Of a stretch of 64,000 nt of DNA, positions 38,974 to 49,067 are shown piece after piece (the stretch's first letter is position 1; every line of letters begins with the position of its first letter). A program made the position numbers and the translations under genes. Below the pieces are notes generated by a model, which ran no database searches, was not told where the DNA came from, and saw only the letters and a program-made list of their open reading frames with translations. This stretch comes from Cephalopachus bancanus (taxonomy: Eukaryota; Chordata; Mammalia; Primates; Tarsiidae), in the NCBI GenBank assembly GCA_027257055.1, contig JAPVLO010000626.1:558001-622000 (forward strand). Reading direction: 5' to 3'.

Positions 38974-40093
38974 CACTTTTTGTATTAAGTTGTAGTAATT
39001 CTTTATATATTCTGGATATACATTTTGCAAATATGTTCTCCCATTTTATATGCCTAATGGAATCTTTCAAAGACCAGAAATACATGATTTTGATGAAGTC
39101 TAGTTTATCGTTTTTTTCTTGCATGGTTTGTGGTTTTTGTGACCTAACAAAATTCCACGTATATCAAATTTGTGAAGATTTTCTTCATATTTTCTTCCAT
39201 AATTGTAATTTTGGCTATGCTCTAAGTTTATAATCTACTTTGACATAAGAGTTGTGTATGATATAAGGTGTAAGGATTGAGATTCGTGGGAAGCTAGTTG
39301 TTCTAGCACTTTTTGTTGAAATCACCCTATTGAATTATTTTGGCACCTTTATTAAAAATGATGTGTTGATTTATTTTTGCATTTTCTATTCTGATCTAAA
39401 TGTCTATTCTTATACCAGACCCACACTGTCTAGATTACTCTATATTAAGTCTTAAAATACAGTAGCCTAAATTTAGTCTACTCTAGGTTCTTTACATTTC
39501 CATTAAAAAATTAGAGTAAATTTGTCAATTTCTTCAAAGTAGCATTATATTTTTATTGAGATTAGTTTGAATCTGTGTATTAATTTGGGGAGAATGGAAA
39601 TCTTAATCATATTGAGTCCTCTAATCCATGAACGTTACTCCATTTATGTAGGTCTTCACTTTCAAGAAATGTTTTTATAGTTTTAAGGGTAGAGATTTCA
39701 TGCATATTTCATTAAATTTATTTTTAGTACCTCCTGTTTTTGATGCTGTGATAAGTGGTATCATTTTTAAATTTTTTATTAACAATTATTGATAGTCTGT
39801 AGAGATATAGTTTATTCCTGTATATTGATCTCAGATTCGGCAGTCTTGCCAAATTCACTTATTAGTTCTAGTAGCTTTTGAAAGATTCCTTAAGATTTGT
39901 GTTATCTGCAAATAAAGACACTATTATTTCTTTCCATTCTTTATTCTTTTTGCTTATTTTTCTTACCTTAATGACCTAGGGTTAGAAAAAGCATCAGCTT
40001 TGGGGGAAAACATTCAGTCATTTACCAGTTGAGTGATCTTTGAAAACATTTGTCTTTCACCATTAAGTATCATCTTAGCTGCAGGTTTTTCTT

Positions 40094-40400
40094 TCTTTCT
40101 TTCTTTCTTTCTTTTTTTTTTTTTTTTTTAGTCAGAGTCTCACTCTGTCGCCCAGACTGGAGTGCAGTGGCCACTCCCGGCCACCGCAGCCTTGACCTGC
40201 TGGGCTCCGGCGTTCCTTCCGCCTCAGCCTTCCGAGTAGCCAGATCTACAGGCGCGCGCTACCACACCCGGCTAATTTTTTGATTTATTGTAGAGATGAG
40301 GTCTCGCCAAGTTGCCCAGGCAGGTCTCGAACCCGCGGGCTCAGGCAATTCACTCAGCCTCCCAAGGAGCGGGATTACAAGCTGAGCCACTGAGCCCGGC
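40094..40400 (-). mobile_element. Young dimeric Alu
   Basis: Reverse Alu rich in preserved CpGs (CTACAGGCGCGCGCTACCAC, CTCGAACCCGCGGGCTC). Perfect target duplication TGCAGGTTTTTCTT at 40080-40093 and 40401-40414. The T-tail has expanded into a TTTC tract, 40088-40112. Confidence 0.95.
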
Positions 40401-41349
40401 TGCAGGTTTTTCTTAAATGCCCTTTATTAGATTCAAGAATGTGTTTTCTCTTACTAAGTTGTTGATATTTTTATCATAGACCAAGTATTGAATTTCTTTA
40501 AATGCTTTTTTTGTATTGAGATTTTTATATGTTTTTTTCTTTAGTCTGTTATGTTGATTGGTTTTTCAATGTTAAAATAACCTTGCATTTCTAGGATAAA
40601 CCCCACCTGGCCATGGTTTATTAAACTTTGTATATATTGTCAAAATACTAATATTTTTAAAGGATTTTTTACATCAATGATTATGAAGGTTATTGCTTTC
40701 TAGTTTTCTTTTTAAAGTTTCTACTGGCTTTGGTATCATTAGAATCAGGTTTACTGGTCTCATATAATTAGTTCCTTTATCTCTTTTCTCAAAATGTTTG
40801 TGTTGAATTGTTATTACTTTTTATTAACGTATGGTAGAATTCACCAGTGAAGCTGTGTGGACCTGGGACTTTTTTGGGGGGAGGGGTCTTTTTTTTTTAA
40901 CATATAGATATATAGTTGTTCAAGCATCATTTGTTGGAAAAACTGTTCTTTTGCCATTGAATTTCCCCTTGCAGCTTTGTTAAAAGTAGGAGAACATCTA
41001 TATAAAATATATTTTATATTATATATCATATGTGGGTATATATACATATATTCACATATATAAAGATGTTATATATGTTAAAATGCGAGTGTGGTGTGTA
41101 TAAAAAATATATGTAGGGATGTTTCAAAACTATTCTGTTCCATAGACCTATTGATCTATCTTTTGGATACTATTATACTATCTTGATTCCTTGAAATTAG
41201 GTAGTATCTGTGCTCCAACTTTGTTCTACTTTATCAAAATTGTTTGTGCTTTTCTAGGTCCTTTGCGTTTCCATATGAATTTTTTTATTAGTTTGCCAAT
41301 TTCTGTAATAAAAGTCCTCCTGGGATTTTGATTGGGATTATGCTGAATA

Positions 41350-41488
41350 CAGATAGTCCTTACCTTTGCATGGTACTGTGTTAAATGAAACATGTGCACA
41401 TTGAAACGAAGGCCTTATTTTGCACAGTTGCAATATGCACATGTTTCAGTTAACATAGTACTAGTACTATACAAAGTAGTATATTCTG
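41350..41488. mobile_element. 139-bp TA-flanked hairpin element
   Basis: Begins CAG and ends CTG, with TA on both sides (41348-41349, 41489-41490), the pattern of Tigger-type MITEs. Inner arms at 41380-41403 and 41431-41454 match at 22 of 24 positions as inverted repeats. Removing it rejoins the L1M sequence. I do not know its family name. Confidence 0.75.
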
Positions 41489-41768
41489 TATATAGAATAA
41501 TTTGAGAAGAATCAACGTATTAATAATGTCAAGTCTCTCAAGTCATCAACTCAGTAGCTATCTTTTATTTGTGTTTTCTTTAATATCTCACAGCAGCATT
41601 TTAGTTTTTAGCATAAATGTTTTTTAACATTTTTTGTAGAATATTTGATGATATTCTAAATTTTTTTAGGTTCAATGTCCAATTTTTTTTTACTGCTAGC
41701 ATATATAAGTACAATGGGTTATTATATATCAGTCTTGCATTCTGTAGTTTTGGTAAACTCACTTAGTA

Positions 41769-42118
41769 CAGGGCATCCCTAATCTGAAAATGCAAAATGC
41801 TCCAAACTCTGAAACATTTTTAGCACCTACATGATGTCACAAGTGGAAAAATACACACCAATACCTTTGCTTTCTGACAGTTCAATGTGCAAAAACTTTG
41901 TTTCATGCACAAAATTACTTAAAATGTTGCATAAGATTATCTTCAGGCTATGTGTATAAGGTGCATATGAAACATAAATGAATCCTGTGTTTGGACTTGG
42001 GTCCCATACCCAAGGTATTTCATTATGTATATGCAAACATTCCAAAATCAAAAAAAGAAACCCTGAAATTCAAAACACTTCTATTCCTAAGTATTTCTGA
42101 TATGGGATGCTCAACCTG
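41769..42118 (+). mobile_element. MER2-like Tigger MITE
   Basis: 350 bases flanked by TA (41767-41768 and 42119-42120), close to the 345-bp MER2 consensus length. Ends CAGGGCATCCCTAATCTG and, inverted, CAGGTTGAGCATCCC; interior GGCTATGTGTATAAGGTGCA and TTGGGTCCCATACCCAAG. Non-autonomous, inserted in the L1M. Confidence 0.88.
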
Positions 42119-44020
42119 TAGTTCTAATGTTTTTGTAGATTCCCTCTAATTTTCTCAGTGGACGATTATATGTCAATTATGTCATCTTGAATATGGTCAG
42201 CATTACATCTTCCTTTCCTATCTGGGTTCCTCTCGTTTGGTTTTCTTGCCTTACTGCACAGGCTAGAACTCTACTCCAGTATAGTGTTGAATAGAAGTCA
42301 TGACAGCAAATCTTGTCTTATTCTTTATCTTAGAGGAAAACATTAGATCTTTTACTCTGAAGTATGATGTTACCTGTAGGTTTTTTTGTGAATGAGCTTT
42401 TTCAGGTTGAAGAAGTTCCTTTCTGTTCCAAGTTTGCTGAAAGTTTTTATCAGGAATGGATGTTGTATTTTTCAAATGTTTTTCTGCACTTATTAAAATG
42501 ATAACATATTTTTCTTTTTAGTTTATGAACATTATGAAGTATACTGATTGATTTTTGTAGTGGTAAACCAATCTGTATTCCTGAAAATTGCATATTGGCC
42601 TCTAGTTTTGTTTTGTTACAATGTCTTTATCTTGTTTTGATGTTAAGAAGTGCTGACCTCTTAGAATTAGTGGGGAAGTGTTCCTTCCTTTTCACTTTTT
42701 TGGGGAAAAGTTTGTGTAGAATTGATATTATTTCTTCATTATATGTTTGGGAGAAATTCATGAGTGAAGCAGTCTGGGTCTGGAGTTTTTCCTTGAGGGG
42801 TGATTATTAGCTAAAAATTATATTTTTATAGTATAGAGATATTCAGCTTATTTCTTCTTAAGTAAGCTTTGGTAGTTTGTGTCATTCATGAAGTTTGTTT
42901 TATTTAAGTTGGTAAATTTATTGACATGAAGTTGTTTGTAATATTTATTATTCTTATTGTATCTGCAATACCTGTCTTTGTTCTTAATATTATTAGTTCA
43001 TGTCTTTTCTCCTTTTTTCCTGATCAATCTGGCTAGAGGTTTATCAGTTTCACTGGTTCTAGTCAAAAAACCAATTTTTTGTTTCATTTGTTTTTTTCTG
43101 TTTTACTTTTTCCTATTTCATTTATTTGTACTCTGGTCTTTATCTTTTCCTTTCATGGACCAATTTTGGTTTAATTTTCTCAACTTTGTTTTAGTTTCTA
43201 AGGCAGACAACTAAGATGATTGAATTGAATCCCTTCTTCTTTTCTATTATAGGTGTTTAATGCTATAAATTTTCCCCATTGCTGCTCTAGTAACATTTTT
43301 TATTTTTATTCAATTCAGAACACTTTCTATTTTCCCTTTAGATTTCTGCTTTGATCCATGGGTTATTTACAAGTGTGTTATTTAATTTTCAAATATTTAA
43401 ACTCAAATATTGAGTTCTAATTTAATTTTATTGTGATCAGAGAACTTATTTTGTATGACTTGAATGCTTTTAAATTCATTGCATTTTTTTTTAATGGCCC
43501 AGAATATGGCTTATGTCAGTATATATTCTGTGTGCAATTGAACAGAATGTGTAATATGCTCATGTGCGTACTGTTCTATAATTATCAATTATTTCAAGTT
43601 AGTTAATATTGTTGTTCAACTCTTTTATATCCTCATTTTCTGCCTACTTGTTTTATCAATTATAATTGTGAATTTGTCTATTCATACACTTCTATCATTT
43701 TTGTCTTTTATATATTTTGAAGATCTCTTATTAGGTGCATATTCATTTAGAATTGTTAAATCTTTTTGGTGTTATTATCATGAACTGACCTTTTATCTTT
43801 GTTTTTTCTTTATGCAGTACATCCTTTTTTTCTGAATTATTTTAAAATTCTGTCTTTACCACTGTTTTATGCAACTTTAAAGATAATGTGCCTTGGTGGC
43901 TTTTTTTGTATTTTAATCTGCTTGAGAGTCTGTGAGCTTCTTATGTGGGCTTTATAGTTTACATAACATTTAGAAAATTTGGGGGCATTATTTCTTTTTT
44001 TTAATAATTAATCAGTATTT

Positions 44021-44026
44021 TTTATT
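44021..44026 (-). terminator. L1 polyadenylation signal
   Basis: AATAAA on the minus strand (TTTATT on plus), about 185 bases after the inferred ORF2 stop and shortly before the A-tail. Confidence 0.75.
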
Positions 44027-44365
44027 ATGGTTTTGTGGGGTACAGTTAAGGGTTAGGTGTACAATTATGTTTCATTCGGGCACCCTGTTGATAAGAGGTG
44101 TTTTCCCAGTCCCAGACAGATATTTGCTACTGTTAGTCCCATCCCCCCCATAATTTCCCAGTACCGACAGTCATTTTCTTATAGTATTACATTGGATGTT
44201 CAAGGACCATTATATGAGTGAGAACATGTGATATTCTGATCTTTGTTTCTGTGAGAGGTCACTCAGTATTATAGACTCTAGTTCCATCCAGGTTGCTGAG
44301 AAATTCATGATTTTGTTCTTTTTTATGGCTACGTAGTATTCCATCGTGTATATGTACCACATTTT

Positions 44366-46777
44366 TTAAATCCAGTCCTCTTTTGATGGGCAGCATGGTT
44401 GTTTCCAGGTTCTTGCTATTGTGAACAACGCTGCGATAAACATACGTGTGCAGGTATCTTTTTTATAGAGTGATTTATGTTCTTCAGGGTATATTCCCAG
44501 TAGGGGGATTGCAGGGTCATATGGAAGGTCAGTTTTTAGAGCTTTTAGGAATCGCCACACTACTTTCCACAGAGGTTGCACTAGTTTACACTCCCACCAA
44601 CAGTGTAGAAGTGTTCCCTTTTCACCACACCCTCTCCAGCAGCTGTTATTTTTTGAGTTGCTGATAATTGCCATTCTGACTGGAGTTAGGTGGTATCTCA
44701 GTGTGGTTTTGATTTGCATCTCCCTGATGATTAGTGAGGTTGAGCATTTCTTCATGTGTTTGTTGGCTGCTTGAATGTCTTCTTTTGTGAAGTGTCTGTT
44801 CATATCTTTTGCCCATTTTATAATGGGGTTGTTTGTTTTCTTCTTTTCAGTATATTTCAGTTCCTTGTAGATCCAGGATGTTAAGCCTTTGTCAGACCTA
44901 GAGTTGGCAAATACTTTTTCCCAGTCTGTAGGCTGTCTCCCTGCTCTCTTGATGGTTTCTTTGGCTTTGCAGAAGCTTGTCAGTTTAATAAGGTCCCATT
45001 TGTCTATTTTCTCTCTTAAGTCCTGTGGGTTTCGGGTTTTGTACAGGAATTGGATGCCAGTTCCGATTTCCATGAGAGTATTTCCTTCCTTTTCTAAGGT
45101 TCTTATGGTTTGAGGTTTTACATTTAGGTCTCTGATCCATTTGGAGTTAACCTTTGTGCATGGGGATAGATAGGGGTCCTGTTTCAATCTTCTGCATGTG
45201 GTCAGCCAGTTTTCCCAGCACCATTTACTGAATAGGTTCTCCTCTCCCCAGTGGTAGGTGGTGGGGGCTTTGTCGAAGATGAGTTGGTTGAGGAATTCAG
45301 GTTTTGCTTCTGGAATCTCAATTCTGTTCCATTGATCTATATGCCTGTTCCTGTACCAATACCAAGCTGTTTTGATGATATTAGCTTTATAGTAAAGTTT
45401 GAAGTCTGGTATTGAGATACCACCTGCTTTGTTTTTTTTTTTGCTGAGGATTGTTCTGGCTATTCTTGGACGTTTGTGTTTCCATATGAATTCCTGTGTT
45501 GTTTTTTCTAGGTCTGAGAAGAATGTTGTTGGTAATTTAATGGGTATTGCATTGAATTTGTAGATTGCCTTAGGTAAGATGGACATCCTCACAATGTTGA
45601 TTCTTCTGATCCATGAGCATGGGATATTTTTCCACTTGTTCGTGTCAGCTTTGATTTCTTTGAGCAGTGTTTTATAGTTTTCATTGTAAAGGTCTTTCAC
45701 GTCTCTGGTTAGGAAGATGCCAAGGTATTTCATTTTTTTTGTGGCTATTGTGAATGGAATTGTGTTTTTTATTTGGGTTTCTGTTTGTTTATTATTGGTG
45801 TAGAGAAATGCGATTGTCTTTTGTACATTTATTTTGTATCCTGAGACTTTGCCAAAGACCTTTATCAATGTAAGGAGGCCTTTGACAGATTCTCTTGGGT
45901 TTTCAAGGTACACAGTCATATCATCTGCATAGAGAGATAACTTGACTTCCTCTTTTCCTATTTGAATACCTCTGATTGCCTCCTCTTCTCTGATTGCTCT
46001 AGCCAGGACTTTCAATACTATGTTGAACCGGAGGGGAGAGAGTGGGCATCCTTGTCTAGTTCCAGTTTTCAGGGGAATTGGTTCCAATTTTTGTCCATTT
46101 AGGAGTATGCTGGCTGTGGGTTTCTCGTAGATGGCTTTTACTATTTTGAGGTATGTTCCCCGTATGCCTAGATGTTCAAGGGTTTTTATCAAGAAGGGGT
46201 GCTGGATTTTATCAAAAGCTTTTTCTGCATCTAATGATATGATCATGTGGTTTTTGTTTTGATATCTGTTGATGTATTTAATTACATTTATGGTTTTACG
46301 AATGTTGAACCAGCCTTGCATGCCAGGAATGAAGCCTACTTGGTCATGGTGGATGATTTTTGAGATGTATTGCTGAATCCAGTTTGCTAGGATCTTGTTG
46401 AGAATTTTAGCATCTATGTTCATCAAAGATATTGGCCTGTAGTTCTCTTTCTTTGTTGGATCTTTACCTGGCTTGGGTATCAATGTGATGCTGGCTTCGT
46501 AAAATGATTTGGGGAGAGTTCCATCTTTTTCAATTGCATGGAATACCTTCAGTAGGATTGGTATCAGCTCCTCCTTGAATGTCTTGTAGAATTCTGCTGG
46601 AAAGCCATCTGGACCAGGGCTTTTTTTTGTAGGAGGTTTTCTTATTACGTAGTCGATTTCCTTGATTGTTATTGGTCTATTTAGGGTCTCAATTTCTTCT
46701 TGTTCCAACCTAGGTAGGTTGTGTGACGTCAGAAAGTCCTCCATTTCCTTAAGGTTTTCAAGTTTGTTTCCATACAA
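44366..46777 (-). CDS. L1 ORF2 RT and C-terminal domain, open 803 residues
   Basis: Longest open frame of the window, in the frame after the +1 shift. It begins at an internal Met ([12 protein letters not shown]), not a normal start. RT domain with first catalytic Asp in [10 protein letters not shown] (about residue 183) and the YADD box at residues 283-286 (DNA near 45922-45931). The cysteine-rich C-terminus shows [18 protein letters not shown]. It stops about 51 residues short at 44366. One substitution I notice is Arg in LSPLRFN where human L1 has Leu. No translation start is expected here, so this is unlikely to be made on its own. Confidence 0.85.
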   Translation of the reverse strand: MYGNKLENLKEMEDFLTSHNLPRLEQEEIETLNRPITIKEIDYVIRKPPTKKSPGPDGFPAEFYKTFKEELIPILLKVFHAIEKDGTLPKSFYEASITLIPKPGKDPTKKENYRPISLMNIDAKILNKILANWIQQYISKIIHHDQVGFIPGMQGWFNIRKTINVIKYINRYQNKNHMIISLDAEKAFDKIQHPFLIKTLEHLGIRGTYLKIVKAIYEKPTASILLNGQKLEPIPLKTGTRQGCPLSPLRFNIVLKVLARAIREEEAIRGIQIGKEEVKLSLYADDMTVYLENPRESVKGLLTLIKVFGKVSGYKINVQKTIAFLYTNNKQTETQIKNTIPFTIATKKMKYLGIFLTRDVKDLYNENYKTLLKEIKADTNKWKNIPCSWIRRINIVRMSILPKAIYKFNAIPIKLPTTFFSDLEKTTQEFIWKHKRPRIARTILSKKKNKAGGISIPDFKLYYKANIIKTAWYWYRNRHIDQWNRIEIPEAKPEFLNQLIFDKAPTTYHWGEENLFSKWCWENWLTTCRRLKQDPYLSPCTKVNSKWIRDLNVKPQTIRTLEKEGNTLMEIGTGIQFLYKTRNPQDLREKIDKWDLIKLTSFCKAKETIKRAGRQPTDWEKVFANSRSDKGLTSWIYKELKYTEKKKTNNPIIKWAKDMNRHFTKEDIQAANKHMKKCSTSLIIREMQIKTTLRYHLTPVRMAIISNSKNNSCWRGCGEKGTLLHCWWECKLVQPLWKVVWRFLKALKTDLPYDPAIPLLGIYPEEHKSLYKKDTCTRMFIAALFTIARTWKQPCCPSKEDWI

Positions 46778-47048
46778 GTGTACGTAGTAGTCTCTAATGA
46801 TCTTTTGTATTTCTTCAGGGTCAGATGTGACTTCATCTTTTGTGTTTCTGATTATGCTTATTTGGTTTTTTTCTTGTTTTTTCTTGATCAGTCTAGCTAG
46901 GGGATCATCAATCTTGTTTACCCTTTCGAAGAACCAGCTTTTTGTTTCATTGATTTTTTTGTATTATCTTTTTGTCTTCTATGTCCTGGATTTGGGCTTT
47001 TATTTTGGTGATCTGGATTCTTCTGCTGAAATTAGGGTTTTTGTGGTC

Positions 47049-48029
47049 TTACTTTTCCAGCTTCTTTAGGTGGCTTGTTAGGTTGTGAATTTCTGTTCCT
47101 TCCATTTTCTTCATGTGTGTTTGTAGGGATATAAATTCCCCTCTTACTACAGCTTTCAGGGCATCCCAGAGATTTTGGTAAGATGTTTCTTCATTTTCAT
47201 TTGTTTCCAGGTATCTTTTGATCCCTGTTTTGATTTTGTCGTTGACCCAGGATTTGTTTAGCATCATGCTGTTTAGTGTCCATGTCTTTGTGGGTTTTGG
47301 GGGGACTTTGTTGGTGTCAATGTTTATTTTTATTCCACTGTGGTCCGAGAAGGTGTTTGGTAGAATTTCGGTCTTTTCAAATTTGCTTATACTTGATTTA
47401 TGGCCGAGTATGTGGTCGATCTTAGAATATGTTCCATGTGGTGTTGAGTAGAATGTGTATTCTGTGGTCTTTGGATGGAGTGTTCTGTAGGTATCAATTA
47501 AGTCCATTTGGTCCAAAGTCACATTGAGGTTCTGGATCTCCTTGCTGATTTTTTGTCCTGATGATCTGTCTAAGGTTGTGAGTGGGGTATTGAAGTCCCC
47601 AGTTATGATAGTGTTAGAGTCAATATCTTTCTTTAGTTTTCCAAGTAGTTGCTTTATGAAAGTTGGTGCACCTATGTTGGGTGCATATATGTTTAGGATA
47701 GATATTTCTTGTTGATGGATTGAGCCTTTTATCATTATGTAGTGGCCTTCTGTATCTTTTTTCATTTTTAATAGTTTGAAGGGTATTTTGTCTGAAATTA
47801 AGATGTCTACTCCTCCTTTCTTTTGTATTCCGTTCGCCTGAAAGTTTGTTTCCCATTCTCTTCCTTTGAGTCTGTGGGTGTCCTTTCTAGTAAGGTGAGT
47901 CTCTTGAAGGCAATAGATTGTTGCCTGATGATATTTTATCCATTTTGCCATTCTATGTCTTTTCAGTGGTGCATTTAGTCCATTCACATTTAGGCTAATA
48001 ATTGAAATGCAAGAGTTGATCCCTGTCAT
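47049..48029 (-). CDS. L1 ORF2 endonuclease domain, open 326 residues
   Basis: The part of ORF2 that would be translated before the first stop. It is an APE-type endonuclease that nicks TT/AAAA-like sites. All residues that I know to be catalytic or DNA-contacting in human L1 endonuclease are present at the same numbers: N14, E43 (in QETH), D145 and N147 (in GDFN), T192, D205, and S228-D229-H230. The domain ends near residue 239; the rest is the linker to the RT. If expressed, it would be an endonuclease without reverse transcriptase. Confidence 0.9.
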   Translation of the reverse strand: MTGINSCISIISLNVNGLNAPLKRHRMAKWIKYHQATIYCLQETHLTRKDTHRLKGREWETNFQANGIQKKGGVDILISDKIPFKLLKMKKDTEGHYIMIKGSIHQQEISILNIYAPNIGAPTFIKQLLGKLKKDIDSNTIITGDFNTPLTTLDRSSGQKISKEIQNLNVTLDQMDLIDTYRTLHPKTTEYTFYSTPHGTYSKIDHILGHKSSISKFEKTEILPNTFSDHSGIKINIDTNKVPPKPTKTWTLNSMMLNKSWVNDKIKTGIKRYLETNENEETSYQNLWDALKAVVRGEFISLQTHMKKMEGTEIHNLTSHLKKLEK

Positions 48030-48101
48030 AAGGTTCTTACAGAGTTGATCCTGTTTATTTGTTGTCTTTCTTTGGGTTTTGGAGTTGGTTCATGTGTGTT
48101 T

Positions 48102-49067
48102 TTAATCTTTTGCCTGTACTCTTGTGAAGAATGCTGTTGTTCTTTTTTCTTTTTCTTCTGTGTTCAGTACTTTCTTAAGTATTTCTTGTAGAGGTGGTCT
48201 GGTGTCGGCGTAGGTTCTTAGGGATTGGATGTCTGGAAAAGATTTCAATTCTCCCTCACTAATGAAGCTAAGTTTGGCTGGGTAGGTTATTCTTGGTTGA
48301 AATTGTTTCTCTTTTAGAACTTTGAAGATAGGGCTCCAGGCTCTCCTGGCCTGAAGGGTTTCTGTGGATAAATCTGATGCTATTCTAATTGGTTTTCCCT
48401 GGTAGGTGTTCTTGCCTTTTTCTGTTGCTGCCTTTAGGATTTTTCCTTTCATAGCTACTTTGTTTAGGCGAATTATTATGTGTCTGGGAGTTGGTCTTCT
48501 CGTTTGTTGTCTTGCAGGGGTTCTCTGAATCTCTTGTGTTTGAATTTTTTCATCCTTAATGAGATGAGGGAAGTTTTCTTGAATGATTTCATGAAATGTT
48601 TGTTCCAGTGTGGCTTCTGTTTCTCTCTCTGCCTCAGGAAGCCCAATTATTCTTAGGTTTGGTCTCTTGAAGTGATCATTCATCTCTTGCAGGTTTTGTT
48701 CTGTCTTTTTGAGCTTTTTTTCTATGCTTTTGACAGTTTGGGTTAGTTCTGTGTTTTGGTCTTCGAGCTCTGAGATTCTTTCTTCTGCTTGGCTGATTCT
48801 GCTTTCCATGCTTATTAGCCCATTGTTCATTTCCATCACAGTATTCTTTACTGCTGTCATTTCTGACAACAGCTCCTTCCTATTTTCCTCTTGTCTCTCC
48901 TCAATTTTTTTAATTCTTTCCATTAATGTCTTGATGATTGGGTTTGTTGCATGTAACCAGTCATTCTGGGGACTCTTCATTGTCTGTGTTCCAGAATCTG
49001 TTTTCTCATTGTCTGATCTCCCAGGGGTCTGTGTAAGACCTATATTCTTCTTTTGGTTTTTCCTCAT
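48102..49067 (-). CDS. L1 ORF1p, intact RNA-binding chaperone
   Basis: Intact 321-residue ORF1 protein (338 in human L1). ORF1p trimers coat L1 RNA in the cytoplasm and chaperone reverse transcription. Visible layout: basic, variable N-terminus (about 1-45), coiled coil (about 46-133, heptad-rich with ERQEENRKELLSE and RISQAEERISELEDQN), RRM (about 135-235, beginning RPNLRIIGLPE) and C-terminal domain (about 236-305, with ARRAWSPIFKVLKEK). It starts at an ATG 1.37 kb inside the element and ends 72 bases before ORF2. No stop or frameshift is seen. The coding potential is preserved, but expression would depend on the 5'UTR promoter and methylation. Confidence 0.95.
   Translation of the reverse strand: MRKNQKKNIGLTQTPGRSDNEKTDSGTQTMKSPQNDWLHATNPIIKTLMERIKKIEERQEENRKELLSEMTAVKNTVMEMNNGLISMESRISQAEERISELEDQNTELTQTVKSIEKKLKKTEQNLQEMNDHFKRPNLRIIGLPEAERETEATLEQTFHEIIQENFPHLIKDEKIQTQEIQRTPARQQTRRPTPRHIIIRLNKVAMKGKILKAATEKGKNTYQGKPIRIASDLSTETLQARRAWSPIFKVLKEKQFQPRITYPAKLSFISEGELKSFPDIQSLRTYADTRPPLQEILKKVLNTEEKEKRTTAFFTRVQAKD

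Larger units (their letters stand above)
38120..43983 (-). mobile_element. Old L1M (ORF2 and 3' end), host of later insertions
   Basis: Reverse-oriented L1M running from a 3' end near 38120 back through the ORF2 C-terminus (38130-38650, 38974-39350), the RT domain (39500-41700, 42120-43000) and the endonuclease (43290-43980). Words such as GTGAGTAATATTCCATTGCA, TATATTCTGGATATACATTT and GATCAATCTGGCTAGAGGTT mark the register. Alus at 38676 and 40094, a small hairpin element at 41350 and a MER2 at 41769 interrupt it. All frames are broken. Its 5' part resumes at 50450 after the young L1. Confidence 0.82.
44210..48029 (-). pseudogene. L1 ORF2, broken by three lesions
   Basis: Region for the 1,272-residue ORF2p, the endonuclease and reverse transcriptase that carry out target-primed reverse transcription. 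It starts with ATG at 48029 (MTGINSCISII...) and the inferred ancestral stop is TAA at 44210-44212. Three lesions break it: a TAA at 47049-47051 after codon 326; one extra T in the T-run at 46954-46960 (an extra A on the coding strand, shifting the frame by +1); and a TAA at 44366-44368 in place of Lys, removing about 51 C-terminal residues. All other parts are open. The lesions could be real mutations or, for the homopolymer, a sequencing error. Confidence 0.93.

Noticed and set aside
44366..46777. 803-residue frame as a host gene
   Set aside because: The sequence is L1 ORF2 reverse transcriptase with a YADD box inside a complete L1 with target duplication.
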